Assembly: GCA_001603905.1 (NCBI GenBank)
Contig: LVAE01000074.1
Coordinates: 1-53,272 of the forward strand
DNA length: 53,272 bases
Reading direction: 5' to 3'
DNA from: Fibrobacterales bacterium Fibro_02
GTDB taxonomy: Bacteria > Fibrobacterota > Fibrobacteria > Fibrobacterales > Fibrobacteraceae
Of the stretch, positions 17,733 through 25,934 are shown piece after piece. The stretch's first letter is position 1; each line of letters opens with the position of its first letter. Made by a program: the position numbers and the translations under genes. The notes below the pieces were generated by a model. That model was not told the DNA's origin. It did no database searches and saw only the letters and a list, made by a program, of their open reading frames with translations.

Positions 17733-18617
17733 CTATCCTTTTACGAATGGGCGCCTAAAGAAGTTGATTATGCCGGCAGCTACCTTGTAACGGTAGCCGC
17801 GACAATCGACGACCATGACGCCCTTGTACATGTTGAATGTATGGAACGCGACCTTCATTATGGGATGCGGAGATGACTTTCTCCACAATTCCTTGAATTC
17901 GAGACCGTCCGGTGTTTCCTCGATTTGCTGGAAGGATATGCCGTGACCGTATTCAGTATTGCTTTCCTGGGCGGGGCGGTATTTCCTTCCCTTGTACTCG
18001 AACCAATCGCCAGCATTTCTAGCAATGTTTTCAGGGAAACGATATTCCTTCATCTTGATATACTTCCCGGAGTCATCCTTTTCGTATACGCCCAAAGTGG
18101 AACCGTTGGGATCAGGAATTTCCGTAGAATAAATCTGCTTCTTGCCGAATAATTCCGTATAGATAGCATCTGTCAGGAGCGCATCGCTGATAGGCCTTGC
18201 GTTTACCAAGGCGGTTTTTTCTAGATCCAAGTCGTATAGTTTCAGACCACCACCCTTGAAATTTTCAGGGTAGACGAGGATCTTGCCGTCCCTGCGGATA
18301 ATTGCCGGAAAGCTGAGATGCGAATCCAGCTCCAGGATCGTATCTACTTTAAGGAGCTTGTTGCTTGCTTTGTCGACCGTGAGCATCGCAAGGCGTCCCC
18401 GTTTATGGGGGTAGTAGTATTCTTCCACCAAGACGTATATCTTGTCGTCCGTAACATCGAGAATGAAGGGGTCGGCAAACCAGCGGTCCTTGCATTCATG
18501 TTTCAGCCACCTGATTTTCAAGGGCTCGCCGTCGATGACTCCATCCAAGGTGTTTTCGACAAAGCCGATGTTCCAGACACCTTGCATAATGCTACGGTAT
18601 AGCTCGATGAATTTCAC
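17733..18617 (-). CDS. Five-bladed propeller protein, GINT1 N-terminal-domain-like
   Basis: The 294-residue protein resembles the N-terminal domain of glucosamine inositolphosphorylceramide transferase 1 (GINT1), a GH43-like propeller found in bacterial polysaccharide loci. Matches are RWFADPFILDV, VLVEEYYYP, HLSFPAII followed by DGKILVYPEN, and a late RPAQESNTEYG. The start is GTG at 18617, with AAGGAG seven bases upstream; the AAGGAG is part of the end of the RND gene, which stops 4 nt before. No glycosyltransferase domain is attached. A role in recognising or modifying a surface glycan is inferred from family and neighbours. Confidence 0.75.
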   Translation of the reverse strand: MKFIELYRSIMQGVWNIGFVENTLDGVIDGEPLKIRWLKHECKDRWFADPFILDVTDDKIYVLVEEYYYPHKRGRLAMLTVDKASNKLLKVDTILELDSHLSFPAIIRRDGKILVYPENFKGGGLKLYDLDLEKTALVNARPISDALLTDAIYTELFGKKQIYSTEIPDPNGSTLGVYEKDDSGKYIKMKEYRFPENIARNAGDWFEYKGRKYRPAQESNTEYGHGISFQQIEETPDGLEFKELWRKSSPHPIMKVAFHTFNMYKGVMVVDCRGYRYKVAAGIINFFRRPFVKG

Positions 18618-18621
18618 GCGA

Positions 18622-21207
18622 CTACTCCTTCTTAAGGACCTTGCCGCACAGGAACATCGAGAATATAACGCTTGCAATGAGGAAAATGAAAATGCTCATG
18701 CAGGCAAGGTCTCCGATTCCCTTTAATCCTTTGTGGGTGGTAAAGAGGAATCCCACGAAACCGGCAATAGTCGTCAAGGAGCTGGCCATCACGTTTCGAG
18801 CCGTTGTATCCATTAAACGGCGAAGTGTCATGGTCTTGTCGGAATTCCAGGCGGTCACCAGGTGAATCGTGGCGTCGATACCGATACCCAATGTCATAGG
18901 AATCACAATCACGTTGTAGATGCTTATCTTGCCGTATTCGAACGTCCCGTTGAGGAACCCTAGCAATCCTAAGGTAAGGAGAATGCCCATGCCGAAGGGA
19001 ATGCAACCCACAAGGAAAATCTTGGGCTTTCGGAACGATATGAGGAGTGTTCCGAAAATAACGAGAATGATTACGACCGCCAAGTTGAAACTGTCTTCTT
19101 TCACGGAAGAAATGACGTCGGAAAGAATGAACTGCGACGAGAAGGTGCGGAGTTTTTCGCCGTCAAAATTCCAGTGCCCGTAACGTTCCTGGAAACGGTG
19201 GAGCGCCTTTGCGTCCCAGCTGGGGAAGTCTCCGTAGATAAAGCCAATCTTGCCGTAGGATCCGTCCTTTTCGCGAACGATATCTAGAATCCAGCTGGGA
19301 AGATCTTCTGGCGCAAAGGTCCTTTCGACCTTGGCCAGTTTTCTTAAATTGGCAATGTTGACGGAATCTTCTCCTTCGGCTCGGTCAAATACGCGAGCCT
19401 CCACCAAGTCGCGGATTTCCTCGATGATTTCAAGACGCGCTTCCTGCGAATCCTTGGGCGGAATGAAACTCTTGAGTGTTATAAAGCTGCCCAGCATGGA
19501 ATCCTTTTCCACATTGAGTCGATACATCAGCGTGTCGTAGAGGCGGTCTAGTTGCGAAATCTTGGAACCCATGACTGCGGCCGGCGTAGAGGTCTTGGCC
19601 TTGTAGCTTGCACGGGTCACTTTAGTGGAAATCTTGTTGTGCTGGACCGTCTTGACCGTAGAGGCGCGGCGAAGGTTCTTAAGGTCGTGCTCGAAATCCA
19701 CTTGCGGGGCAAAATAGAGGGAAATGGCGCCAAGAACAAAGCCGATAATGGCGGCGACCTTGAAGAACTTGAAAATTTTGGCTTCTGTCCAGGCTTTCGG
19801 GAAGAAACTGTTGTCCGGAGCCTTGGGAATGCCACCCATGCACTTGATGAAAACAGGGAGCACCAAGACAGAGGTGAGCATACTGAAGAAAACACCTGCC
19901 GATGCTACAACGCCAAATTCGTAGAATCCCTTGAAATGAGCCGCGAGCAAAGTGAGGAATGCTGCGATAGTGGTGAAGCTTGCCAAGATGAACGGCTTGA
20001 GCATGCGCTTTTGGGCTTCCTCAAGGACATCTTCCAGGGACGCTTTCTCGCGCAGCAACTTTTGCGCGGTTCCTAACATGTGGATGGAATAGTCGATACC
20101 AATTCCCAGGATGATGGAGGCCACAAAGACCGTAAACGGATTCAGCTTGCCGTAGAACACGGCTGTGAAAGCGAATGTCGGAATGCAGGCGTACAGCACG
20201 GAGGCGGTTACAAGAATCGGCCCCTTGATTCCTCTAAAGAAATAGGATGTCAGAAGGATAATCAGAACCAGGCTGATTCCAAAGGAGAATATACTGTCGT
20301 TGGCGACTTCGTCAACTTCCTTAAGTCCTTCGTATGTACCGTCTACGGTAAAACGGGTGGGAACGGCGAATGTTTTTCCGTTGAAATGCTGGAGTAGGGA
20401 ATCCGTGCGTGCAAGAATGTGGGTGACAAATTCGTAATCCGTAGATGGCTTGATGAGTTTTGCGTTCACAACGCCGTTGAACAGGATTTTTCCCGTGCTG
20501 TCTGGGTGCGGGCAACCGATGAGACGTGATTTCAGGTGGGCCGGTACAGGGTCTTTCGGATGCCATTCATCTTTCTGGTCCTGTGCGGAACCAAGCTTGG
20601 CTTTTTTAATGAAAGAGGCAAAAGCTCCAATGGCTTCGTCCGGAAGGCCGAGCTCCTGCGGCAGGTTTTCGTCGAACCAGATGCGTTCTTTCTTTTCGGT
20701 AGTTTCCGCAGGAGCGTCTCCTAACAAGTCCACAGCGAGTGGGCCGTTCTTTCGGCCGATTTCCAACTGAAGTTCTTCGAGATTGTTGCGGATGCGCTCC
20801 AAATGGAATACGGGCAGATAAAGAAGGGCGTTGTCCTTGAAGAATTGGTTGTCTTCGTCTTTTTGCGTCGAGACGAAGTCGCCTTGCCAACGGGAATGAA
20901 TATAGTTCTCGATGGAATCCTGCATTGCCGCCACGATTTCAGGGTCTTCGCTCTGAATGGCGATTGTAAAGCGGTCTGTGCTACCAAAACGCTGGTAGGA
21001 TTCTTGTAGGGCGAGGACGCTCGGTGTTTCGTCGGGCAGCAAGTGAGAAAGGTCTGCGTCCAATCGAAGGCCGGGTTTAACGAAGATGGGGAATGCACAT
21101 AGTGCCGCAAGCAGGAAATAGAATGCTAGAGCTTTGAATTGATGTTTACAGATCAGCGGAATGTACCATGCTGAAAATTTTTCTTGCAAGGATTTCTTTG
21201 TAGTCAT
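18622..21207 (-). CDS. RND-family (MMPL/HpnN-like) exporter
   Basis: The 861-residue membrane protein has two repeats of one helix, a large periplasmic loop and five more helices (first bundle SFGISLVLIILLTSYFF onward; second LAVVIILVIFGTLLISF onward). GIGIDYSIHMLG and GIGIDATIHLVT are the paired helix-4 motifs of MMPL/SSD proteins. The family moves lipids or glycolipids across or from the inner membrane. The ATG at 21207 is preferred to a TTG two codons upstream. It is divergent from the GT4 gene at 21263 and coupled to the GINT1-like gene, suggesting a lipid-linked glycan cargo. Confidence 0.87.
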   Translation of the reverse strand: MTTKKSLQEKFSAWYIPLICKHQFKALAFYFLLAALCAFPIFVKPGLRLDADLSHLLPDETPSVLALQESYQRFGSTDRFTIAIQSEDPEIVAAMQDSIENYIHSRWQGDFVSTQKDEDNQFFKDNALLYLPVFHLERIRNNLEELQLEIGRKNGPLAVDLLGDAPAETTEKKERIWFDENLPQELGLPDEAIGAFASFIKKAKLGSAQDQKDEWHPKDPVPAHLKSRLIGCPHPDSTGKILFNGVVNAKLIKPSTDYEFVTHILARTDSLLQHFNGKTFAVPTRFTVDGTYEGLKEVDEVANDSIFSFGISLVLIILLTSYFFRGIKGPILVTASVLYACIPTFAFTAVFYGKLNPFTVFVASIILGIGIDYSIHMLGTAQKLLREKASLEDVLEEAQKRMLKPFILASFTTIAAFLTLLAAHFKGFYEFGVVASAGVFFSMLTSVLVLPVFIKCMGGIPKAPDNSFFPKAWTEAKIFKFFKVAAIIGFVLGAISLYFAPQVDFEHDLKNLRRASTVKTVQHNKISTKVTRASYKAKTSTPAAVMGSKISQLDRLYDTLMYRLNVEKDSMLGSFITLKSFIPPKDSQEARLEIIEEIRDLVEARVFDRAEGEDSVNIANLRKLAKVERTFAPEDLPSWILDIVREKDGSYGKIGFIYGDFPSWDAKALHRFQERYGHWNFDGEKLRTFSSQFILSDVISSVKEDSFNLAVVIILVIFGTLLISFRKPKIFLVGCIPFGMGILLTLGLLGFLNGTFEYGKISIYNVIVIPMTLGIGIDATIHLVTAWNSDKTMTLRRLMDTTARNVMASSLTTIAGFVGFLFTTHKGLKGIGDLACMSIFIFLIASVIFSMFLCGKVLKKE

Positions 21208-21262
21208 AAACAAAATATATAAAATATTGGCGTGGATACTCGTTTTTACTAGATTTACTTTT

Positions 21263-22351
21263 ATGAAAATAATGATTGTTCTTAACCGAATCGCCCGTGG
21301 TGGCGGGGAAAATGTGGCGGTACAACTCGCTAATCAGTTTTGCCGAATGGGACACGAAATTTTTTTCGTAAGTAACAAAGAACGAAACAACATTTCCGAT
21401 TTTTACCCCATCGAAGAGGGTGTTAAAATTCTCCCTTGTTTTCGTCATTATTTTCCCCTGAAAATTTTTAGCCTTCGTCGAGCCATAAAAAAGGAAAATC
21501 CCGATATCATTATCGGAATAATGCCGGATTCTACATTTTACACCTATCTGGCCGCCTTGGGACTCCATAAAATCATCATTTCGTCAGACCACAGTTCCTT
21601 TGAAAAGAATCCTTATTCCCAAAGGCATCTTTTCCCGTATCTTCTCAAGTTTTACTTCAACGCCGTTTACGATTGCGTTACTGTTTTGACAAAAACGGAC
21701 TACGATATCGTCGTCAAGAAGTTCCGGAGAACGGAGGTGATGCCGAACCCCCTTTCGATGCAGCCTGCTGAATCGATCTGCGTCAACAGAAAAAAGCGAA
21801 TTCTTGCCGCCGGACGGCTGAATATCTGGCACTGCAAGGGTTTTGACATTCTCATCAAGGCATGGGCGAAAGTCCAGGAAAAATATCCTGACTGGGTTGT
21901 AGAAATTGCCGGCGAAGGTGAAACCGGGCGCCAGTATTTGGAAGGTCTTATTGCCGAAAAACACTTAGAAAATAGAGTCGTCCTTTCCGGATTCCATCTG
22001 AATATCAAGGATTTCTTCAGTGATTCCGAGATATTCGTTCTCAGTAGCCGCTACGAAGGTTTCGGTATGGTTCTCATCGAAGCCATGTCGCAGGGGGCAG
22101 CCTGTATCGCCTGCGATTATAAGGGCCGTCAGAGGGAAATCATCCAGGACGATTCTCAAGGCTTATGTGTGGAGTGCGAGAACGAAGAGGCCCTGGCAAG
22201 TGCCCTTTCGAGAATGATCGAGGACGAAGGTTACCGCAGGCAAGTCCAAGAAAACGGGTGGAAGCGTTCCCATGATTTCACCCCGGATAAAATCGGGGAA
22301 AACTGGATGCGTCTTCTTGGCAATTTGCTGGAGCGGCAGAACCGCTCCTAG
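21263..22351 (+). CDS. GT4-family glycosyltransferase
   Basis: The 362-residue GT-B enzyme has the N-terminal RIARGGGENVAVQLANQ loop, AAGRLNIWHCKGFDILI in the donor domain, and SSRYEGFGMVLIEAMSQGAA, the E-x7-E motif region of GT4. It lacks a signal peptide and should act at the cytoplasmic face. ATG 21263 is chosen over an upstream in-frame TTG/ATG that would add a hydrophobic leader foreign to the family. There is no ribosome site; TAGATTTA ends exactly 5 nt before the ATG, predicting a leaderless mRNA. The stop is 3 nt from the convergent gene. Confidence 0.87.
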   Translation: MKIMIVLNRIARGGGENVAVQLANQFCRMGHEIFFVSNKERNNISDFYPIEEGVKILPCFRHYFPLKIFSLRRAIKKENPDIIIGIMPDSTFYTYLAALGLHKIIISSDHSSFEKNPYSQRHLFPYLLKFYFNAVYDCVTVLTKTDYDIVVKKFRRTEVMPNPLSMQPAESICVNRKKRILAAGRLNIWHCKGFDILIKAWAKVQEKYPDWVVEIAGEGETGRQYLEGLIAEKHLENRVVLSGFHLNIKDFFSDSEIFVLSSRYEGFGMVLIEAMSQGAACIACDYKGRQREIIQDDSQGLCVECENEEALASALSRMIEDEGYRRQVQENGWKRSHDFTPDKIGENWMRLLGNLLERQNRS

Positions 22352-22354
22352 TAT

Positions 22355-24394
22355 TTAAAGCCCGCGTTCGAGTGTGTAATTCGAAATTTTGAGCAAAGTA
22401 TCAAGGGTCGCTCCTAAATAGGTTTCTATGGAGCGGCCTTCTTCGTCTTGTAATTTGCCGGTGAGTTCGTTTTCTTGGCGAAGGTCTCCGTCGGCAAAGA
22501 GATGTGTTTCTTGCATGGCGGGGAACCTTCCGATAAAGCGATAACCATTAAGTCCGATGGCCGCATAGCCGCCCGAGTAGGATCCGAGGGAAAGGCCGGT
22601 ACTACTCCCTCTCAACAAATTGTGTCCCATGAAAATGTTCGGTACGGCAAGACCGGCAAGTTCAAGTACGGTGGGTGCGATGTCGATCTGCGCTGCGGTT
22701 GTCGTGTCGCGTACGGCTTCAAGTCCCTTTCCGTGAATAAAGAACGGGATCCAGGTGATGTTCGAATATCCGCCGCCATTCATTGTCGAGACTCCGTTTT
22801 CGCCCAGGGGAAATCCATGGTCGGCCATGACGATTACGTAGGTGTTCTTGTACCATTCCTCGTTTTCAACGGCGCGGATAAAGCGGGCGAGTTGCCTGTC
22901 GGCATAGCCCATGGTCACGTTGATGCGTTCCTGCAGCGGTCGGTTCTTCTGTTCGTCGGTCATGCCTGCCGCAAAGTTGAACGGGTAATGGTTGGAACGT
23001 GTCATGAGGGTCGCGAGGAAGGGTTTGCCTTCTTTTGCGAGAGTGTCGCGGACATATTCGATGGCGTTGTCCATGAAGGTGGAGTCGTCTTCGCGGTTGC
23101 GGTTGTAGTGCTGCGCGGTGTACCACTTTGCCATCCATACGCCCAAGTTATCCCAGGCGGGGTCCGCTGCCGACATGTAATGCGTGCTGTAGCCATTTTC
23201 GGTGAGAACAGAGACAAAGCTCGGTATGGTTACGTGCGCAAGGTCGGTGGCTTGCTGAAGACGGGAATGGTGGGGAAGGCCGACATGCGTTGAAAGGACT
23301 CCGCCTGTTGTGGGAACTCCGCTGGTATGCATGCGCATCCACACGTGAGAATGAGCAGCGAGCGAATCCATGAAGGGCGTGGGGGAGGGCTGAATTTGGG
23401 GATTCATGTAGCCCGTGTTCAGGCCTCGCTCCGATTCCATGAGCACCAGAATGAAGTTCGGCTTCATCTCGCGCTGTGCGGCCAGCTTTTCGCTGTTCAC
23501 GAGTTCAGCGCTAGGAACACGGTAGAGCGGGAGAGAGTTTCCTTCCTTTGCGTCGGAGAATGTCCAGTCGGAATCACCTTCCACCTGTTGCCACAGGTTT
23601 TGGTAGGCGGTTCGGTAGGCGCCCAACTCGGCTTCGGTGAGACCGGAAGCTTTCTTTGCTCCGAACAGGTCATTGTATATCAGTGAAACGACCGGACGGA
23701 GTTTATCCATACGGGAGCTGCCTGTCCATATGAAGTAAACGTACGAGTAAGAAGCAGCATAGAATACGAGCATCGCGATGACGGATTTTTTGATGTAGAA
23801 TCCGTCAGTAGGGCGGTACCACTTGCAAAGTAGCCTGTAGATTCCGTAGGTCAGCGGAAGCATAAGCGCAAGCACGACGAACTGCAAGTAGGGTACAGAG
23901 AGGTCGTTTGCCACGTAGTCGTAGAACACGATGATAGAAGAGGTGTCCTTGTAGGTGTCCACGAGACCGAATGTCAGGTGTCCGCCCAGGAAGCGTTGCG
24001 TCTCGTTGTCGAGCAGAGTCAGGAACAGGATGACGGTGTGAAAAACGGCGTAGAGAATGGTGGTAACTTTTGCGACCGTCTTTCCCTTTGTTCCGACAGC
24101 GCCATTACTCCCGAATCCCTTGGAGCCGTCCGCGATGCGCAAGGCGATTCCGCCTAGAATCAGGAAGATTACGAGCGCGTTCACAATCCACATGAAGTCG
24201 ATGCATACTGCATGGAAAATGAACCAGTCCGGCTTCGATACAAACGGGAATCCGTAGGGATTATTTCGGAACAGGAGCATTACGCGGAGCAGAATGTGCG
24301 TAAACCATGCTGCAAGCGAAATAAGTACAAGGTTCTGCTGAGGTGCAAGACCCAGCCCAACGGCCTTCAGTAAATTTGCAATCGATTTCTTCAT
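22355..24394 (-). CDS. LTA-synthase-type phosphotransferase, second copy
   Basis: The 679-residue protein has about five N-terminal helices then a sulfatase/alkaline-phosphatase domain: FILVLMESERGLN, SGVPTTGGVLSTHVG (candidate nucleophile Thr) and VIVMADHGFPLGENG. It is only distantly like the copy at 15697 (different loop lengths and helices), so this is not a recent duplication. It is the last gene of a minus-strand string of primase-helicase, GT4, Dabb protein and this enzyme. It probably transfers a phospho-alcohol group to an envelope glycan. No clear ribosome site before the ATG. Confidence 0.84.
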   Translation of the reverse strand: MKKSIANLLKAVGLGLAPQQNLVLISLAAWFTHILLRVMLLFRNNPYGFPFVSKPDWFIFHAVCIDFMWIVNALVIFLILGGIALRIADGSKGFGSNGAVGTKGKTVAKVTTILYAVFHTVILFLTLLDNETQRFLGGHLTFGLVDTYKDTSSIIVFYDYVANDLSVPYLQFVVLALMLPLTYGIYRLLCKWYRPTDGFYIKKSVIAMLVFYAASYSYVYFIWTGSSRMDKLRPVVSLIYNDLFGAKKASGLTEAELGAYRTAYQNLWQQVEGDSDWTFSDAKEGNSLPLYRVPSAELVNSEKLAAQREMKPNFILVLMESERGLNTGYMNPQIQPSPTPFMDSLAAHSHVWMRMHTSGVPTTGGVLSTHVGLPHHSRLQQATDLAHVTIPSFVSVLTENGYSTHYMSAADPAWDNLGVWMAKWYTAQHYNRNREDDSTFMDNAIEYVRDTLAKEGKPFLATLMTRSNHYPFNFAAGMTDEQKNRPLQERINVTMGYADRQLARFIRAVENEEWYKNTYVIVMADHGFPLGENGVSTMNGGGYSNITWIPFFIHGKGLEAVRDTTTAAQIDIAPTVLELAGLAVPNIFMGHNLLRGSSTGLSLGSYSGGYAAIGLNGYRFIGRFPAMQETHLFADGDLRQENELTGKLQDEEGRSIETYLGATLDTLLKISNYTLERGL

Positions 24395-24420
24395 ATGGAT
24401 TTGTTTCTTACGACCGTCTA

Positions 24421-24738
24421 CTAAAATTCAAAATCAACGGCGCGGCGCTCGGTCACGACCTTCTTGACGAAGGAAACGATAGCCAGGTGCTCGGGGTGAT
24501 TCTGGTAGATGTCGAGGGCCGCCTTGGTGTGGAACGTGGTGTCGAGAGCGACATCGTATTCGATATCGCCGTTGCCTGTTTCGGCCTTGTTGAAATTCAG
24601 GCCCGATTCAATGCTCAACAGGCCAGGAATCTTTCCGGCGAGTGCGTGGAAGGCATCGACCATTTTCTGTCCATTTTCCTTGGCGGTTGCACCTTCGGCT
24701 TCAGCTTTCAATTTCCAGAATACGATATGACGAATCAT
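24421..24738 (-). CDS. Dabb (stress-responsive alpha/beta barrel) domain protein
   Basis: The 105-residue protein starts MIRHIVFWKLK, the hallmark of Dabb-domain proteins, and has the IESGLNFN and VSFVKKVVTERRAVDF segments that end the domain. These dimeric ferredoxin-like barrels have mixed and mostly unknown roles. I chose the ATG at 24738 since AGAGGA lies before it and the family starts here; its ATG overlaps the GT4 stop as ATGA. Its place between a glycosyltransferase and an LTA-synthase-type enzyme gives no clear functional hint. Confidence 0.88.
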   Translation of the reverse strand: MIRHIVFWKLKAEAEGATAKENGQKMVDAFHALAGKIPGLLSIESGLNFNKAETGNGDIEYDVALDTTFHTKAALDIYQNHPEHLAIVSFVKKVVTERRAVDFEF

Positions 24739-25934
24739 TTTGTCCTCTTTTGGTTGTAAATGAGTTTGTAAAGTTCCAGCTGGCGCTTGAAACAATCGGC
24801 CCAGCTGAATTTTTCGGCATAGACGCGAGCTTTCTGTTTCATCGCGGCCATATCGGAGTGGTAAAGTTCAACGATGGCGTCGGCGAGCGCCTGCGGAGTG
24901 CGTTCCTTCAAGACAACTCCCGCTCCAGATTCGCGGATGTGTTCGGCCGCGGCTCCCGTCGAGGCTCCGATCTGCGCATTGCCACAGGCCATACTTTCGA
25001 GAATCGAAAGTCCGAAGGTCTCCCAGCCCGAAAGGGCTAGCCCCAGGTCTACGCTTGCGTAATGCCTCGCCATTTCGTCGATGGACGAAATGAATCCCGC
25101 GTACTTGATGTGCGGATATTTTTCAACGGCTTCCTGCACTTGTGGCAAGTACGGCCCCGTGCCTGCAAAGACGAGTGCCGGTTCGCAACCGAGTTTTTCG
25201 CAGAGAATGGGGTAGGCGCCGAGTAAAAGTTCAATTCCTTTTTCTTCGCAGAAGCGGTGCGGGAAGAAGATGGTAAGCCTGTCGGGTTTGCCGTCTTTCA
25301 GTTTCTGCACCAAGGACTCGTCACGCTTGGCGGGCGAGAACATCTGGATGTCGCAACCGAGCGGAATCCAGTGACTCGTCGGAAGCTTATGCCTGTCGAG
25401 TCGTCTTAAGACTTCGTTGCAGGAAACTTGGATGCCGTCGAAATGCCTGAATTCCTGACGAGCGTACCAGAAAGCGACGTTCTTGCTCAGATTGCCGAGT
25501 GCCTTGCCGAACTTATTTGCGACAGGGCGCTGCACATAGGTAATCGGAAAATCTGCATGCCAAAAACTTAACAGGACTGCTTCGGGGACAATCTTTTTGG
25601 CGGCCCTGCGAACCATGGTCGGAAGCAGGTACGGGGAACCGACCTCGATCACTTGCGGCTTGTACTTTGCAAGAACGGGCTCAATTTGCGACGGCTTCCA
25701 GAGGAACCGGTATTCCCACTTGCCCGGAAAACGAAATGCTTCGACATGTTCGATAATCAGACTGTCGTTTTTTTTCTCGGTAAAGGTCTTGGAATCCGGC
25801 ATCACGAAAATGGAAAGAACTTGTTCGGATTCCGAAGAAAGTTTTTCGTAAAACGCCATCTTTTGTAGGTGGTAGCGTCGGACACCACCGCCGGAAGGGC
25901 TCCAGAAGTTGTTGAAATCGACGATAGTAAACAT
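24735..25934 (-). CDS. GT4-family glycosyltransferase, coupled to a primase-helicase gene
   Basis: The 399-residue GT-B enzyme has SPSGGGVRRYHLQK near the N-terminus, FFPHRFCEEKGIELLL, VFAGTGPYLPQV, and LSGWETFGLSILESMACGNA with the E-x7-E pair, all GT4 hallmarks; it resembles alpha-mannosyltransferases. No signal peptide. The ATG overlaps the stop of the upstream primase-helicase gene as TAATG, and its own stop overlaps the Dabb gene as ATGA, so all three should be translated from one mRNA. Acceptor unknown. Confidence 0.87.
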   Translation of the reverse strand: MFTIVDFNNFWSPSGGGVRRYHLQKMAFYEKLSSESEQVLSIFVMPDSKTFTEKKNDSLIIEHVEAFRFPGKWEYRFLWKPSQIEPVLAKYKPQVIEVGSPYLLPTMVRRAAKKIVPEAVLLSFWHADFPITYVQRPVANKFGKALGNLSKNVAFWYARQEFRHFDGIQVSCNEVLRRLDRHKLPTSHWIPLGCDIQMFSPAKRDESLVQKLKDGKPDRLTIFFPHRFCEEKGIELLLGAYPILCEKLGCEPALVFAGTGPYLPQVQEAVEKYPHIKYAGFISSIDEMARHYASVDLGLALSGWETFGLSILESMACGNAQIGASTGAAAEHIRESGAGVVLKERTPQALADAIVELYHSDMAAMKQKARVYAEKFSWADCFKRQLELYKLIYNQKRTK

